Origin: P36-A1 sp049478495
GTDB lineage: Bacteria > Bacillota_I > Bacilli_A > JAJDGJ01
NCBI RefSeq assembly: GCF_049478495.1
Contig: NZ_CP168083.1
Coordinates: 1,550,001-1,614,000 of the forward strand
DNA length: 64,000 nucleotides
Reading direction: 5' to 3'
Numbering within the stretch: the first letter of the stretch is position 1; every line of letters begins with the position of its first letter. Under the pieces are notes generated by a model. The model was not told where the DNA came from and searched no databases. It saw nothing but the letters and a program-made list of their open reading frames with translations. Of this stretch, positions 63,229-64,000 are shown in pieces. The translations under genes were made by a program, and so were the position numbers.

Positions 63229-63347
63229 ACTTACGATGAATGAGTGTGTTATTTTTTTTATGTCTTTAAAATAATAAGTAGTTTTTCATTGAAGCTATTG
63301 CCTATTTCTATATTGCTTAAACAATATATATGAAAGGTAAGAATTAT

Positions 63348-64000
63348 ATGAAACTTGAAAAAAAAGAAAGAAGAATTGTCTTAAAAATGTTTATCTTTAT
63401 GTGTGCATTTGCTTTTACAAATAATGTATCGGCTATGCATATTATGGAAGGCTTTTTGCCTCCAGGTTGGAGTATATGTTGGAGTATTGTTGTAATTCCT
63501 TTTTTAGTCTGGGGTTATTTCAATATGAAGAAAGAACATGATAATAATAAAAATACTTTACTATTATTTGCAACTTGTGCTGCTTATGTTTTCTTAGTGT
63601 CTGCATTAAAACTACCTTCAGTTACTGGTTCATCATCACATGCAACTGGAATAGCATTAGGTGCAATTTTGTTAGGGCCATCTCCCATGGCTATAATTGG
63701 CTTTATTGTCCTATTATTTCAAGCATTAATCTTAAACCATGGAGGTTTAACTACTCTTGGTGCTAATATATTCTCTATGGCTATTGTTGGAGCTTTTAGT
63801 GCCTATGCAGTATATATCTTATTAAAAAAATTAAAAGTAAAACCAGCTGTTTGTATCTTTGTTGCAACTCTAGTTTCTAACCTAGCAACTTATAGTACTA
63901 CTGCTTTACAACTTGGACTAGCATTTCCTGATCCAAGTGGTGGAGTTATCGCTTCCTTAATTAAATTTTTAAGTGTCTTTGCAATTACACAAATACCTCT
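63348..64000 (+). CDS. cbiM: Cobalt transport protein CbiM, C-terminus outside window
   Basis: At least 217 residues, incomplete. Signal-like N-terminal helix, then MHIMEGFLPPGW, the conserved metal-binding N-terminus of CbiM (the His residues coordinate Co2+), followed by several membrane helices including LKLPSVTGSSSHATGIALGA and ILNHGGLTTLGAN. It is the S component of the CbiMNQO cobalt ECF transporter. Under control of the cobalamin riboswitch upstream. Confidence 0.95.
   Translation, partial: MKLEKKERRIVLKMFIFMCAFAFTNNVSAMHIMEGFLPPGWSICWSIVVIPFLVWGYFNMKKEHDNNKNTLLLFATCAAYVFLVSALKLPSVTGSSSHATGIALGAILLGPSPMAIIGFIVLLFQALILNHGGLTTLGANIFSMAIVGAFSAYAVYILLKKLKVKPAVCIFVATLVSNLATYSTTALQLGLAFPDPSGGVIASLIKFLSVFAITQIP

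Overview
The window is a low-GC Bacillota-type chromosome segment. It has an AT-rich codon bias, AAGGAG-like ribosome binding sites and U-tailed hairpin terminators, and TGA is used as a stop, so this is the standard bacterial code. The gene set (DUF1846, DUF1576, TSCPD and VanZ proteins, an IS30-type element with a cysteine-rich insert, PucR, type III pantothenate kinase) suggests a gut Erysipelotrichia-like or neighbouring lineage. I cannot name a species.

Positions 1 to about 20,700 are a defective prophage. Right to left it carries a tyrosine integrase with adjacent tandem repeats, a structured antisense RNA candidate, two cargo genes (DUF3800 and HIRAN), a CI/LexA-type repressor divergent from an early operon (Cro-like protein, truncated antirepressor, second tyrosine recombinase, replication initiator with internal iterons, adenine/cytosine methyltransferase, RusA, SSB, HNH nuclease), a late-gene activator, and a fragmentary head module (MuF-type protein fused to an ADP-ribosyltransferase, scaffold, truncated capsid). 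No terminase, portal, tape measure or lysis genes are visible. At about 600-6205 the prophage is interrupted by DNA of visibly higher GC holding an LPxTG adhesin with Cna-B repeats and a class A-like sortase. Its right edge cuts the capsid gene.

Positions 20,700-35,900 are mostly housekeeping genes: SDR and aldo/keto reductase pair, coaX, a TtcA-like protein, threonine dehydratase, two identical tRNA-Gly(UCC) genes, DUF1846, an SdrD-like surface protein, a P-type ATPase and a TSCPD protein. They are interrupted by an IS30 remnant and a complete IS1182-like element.

Positions 35,900-43,100 are the most unusual part. Four tandem two-gene cassettes lie on the minus strand. Each starts with a secreted protein and is followed one base later by a ~380-residue membrane-anchored protein. 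Only the most upstream cassette has an intact C39-like peptidase domain; in the other three the peptidase gene is an in-frame internally deleted mini-version of 80-94 residues. The large partner proteins are mosaics of each other, and the upstream regions share a GAGCGCTC palindrome.

Positions 43,100-64,000 hold a complete IS30-family element with a 13-bp target duplication, DUF1576 and VanZ membrane proteins, a flavin reductase overlapping a sirtuin, PucR, DUF1904, a divergent metallophosphoesterase and CAP-domain secreted protein operon, unknown secreted proteins, a GntR/ABC transporter operon, a split chromate transporter divergent from LysR, CoA-disulfide reductase with rhodanese, and a cobalamin riboswitch ahead of cbiM, which runs off the window.
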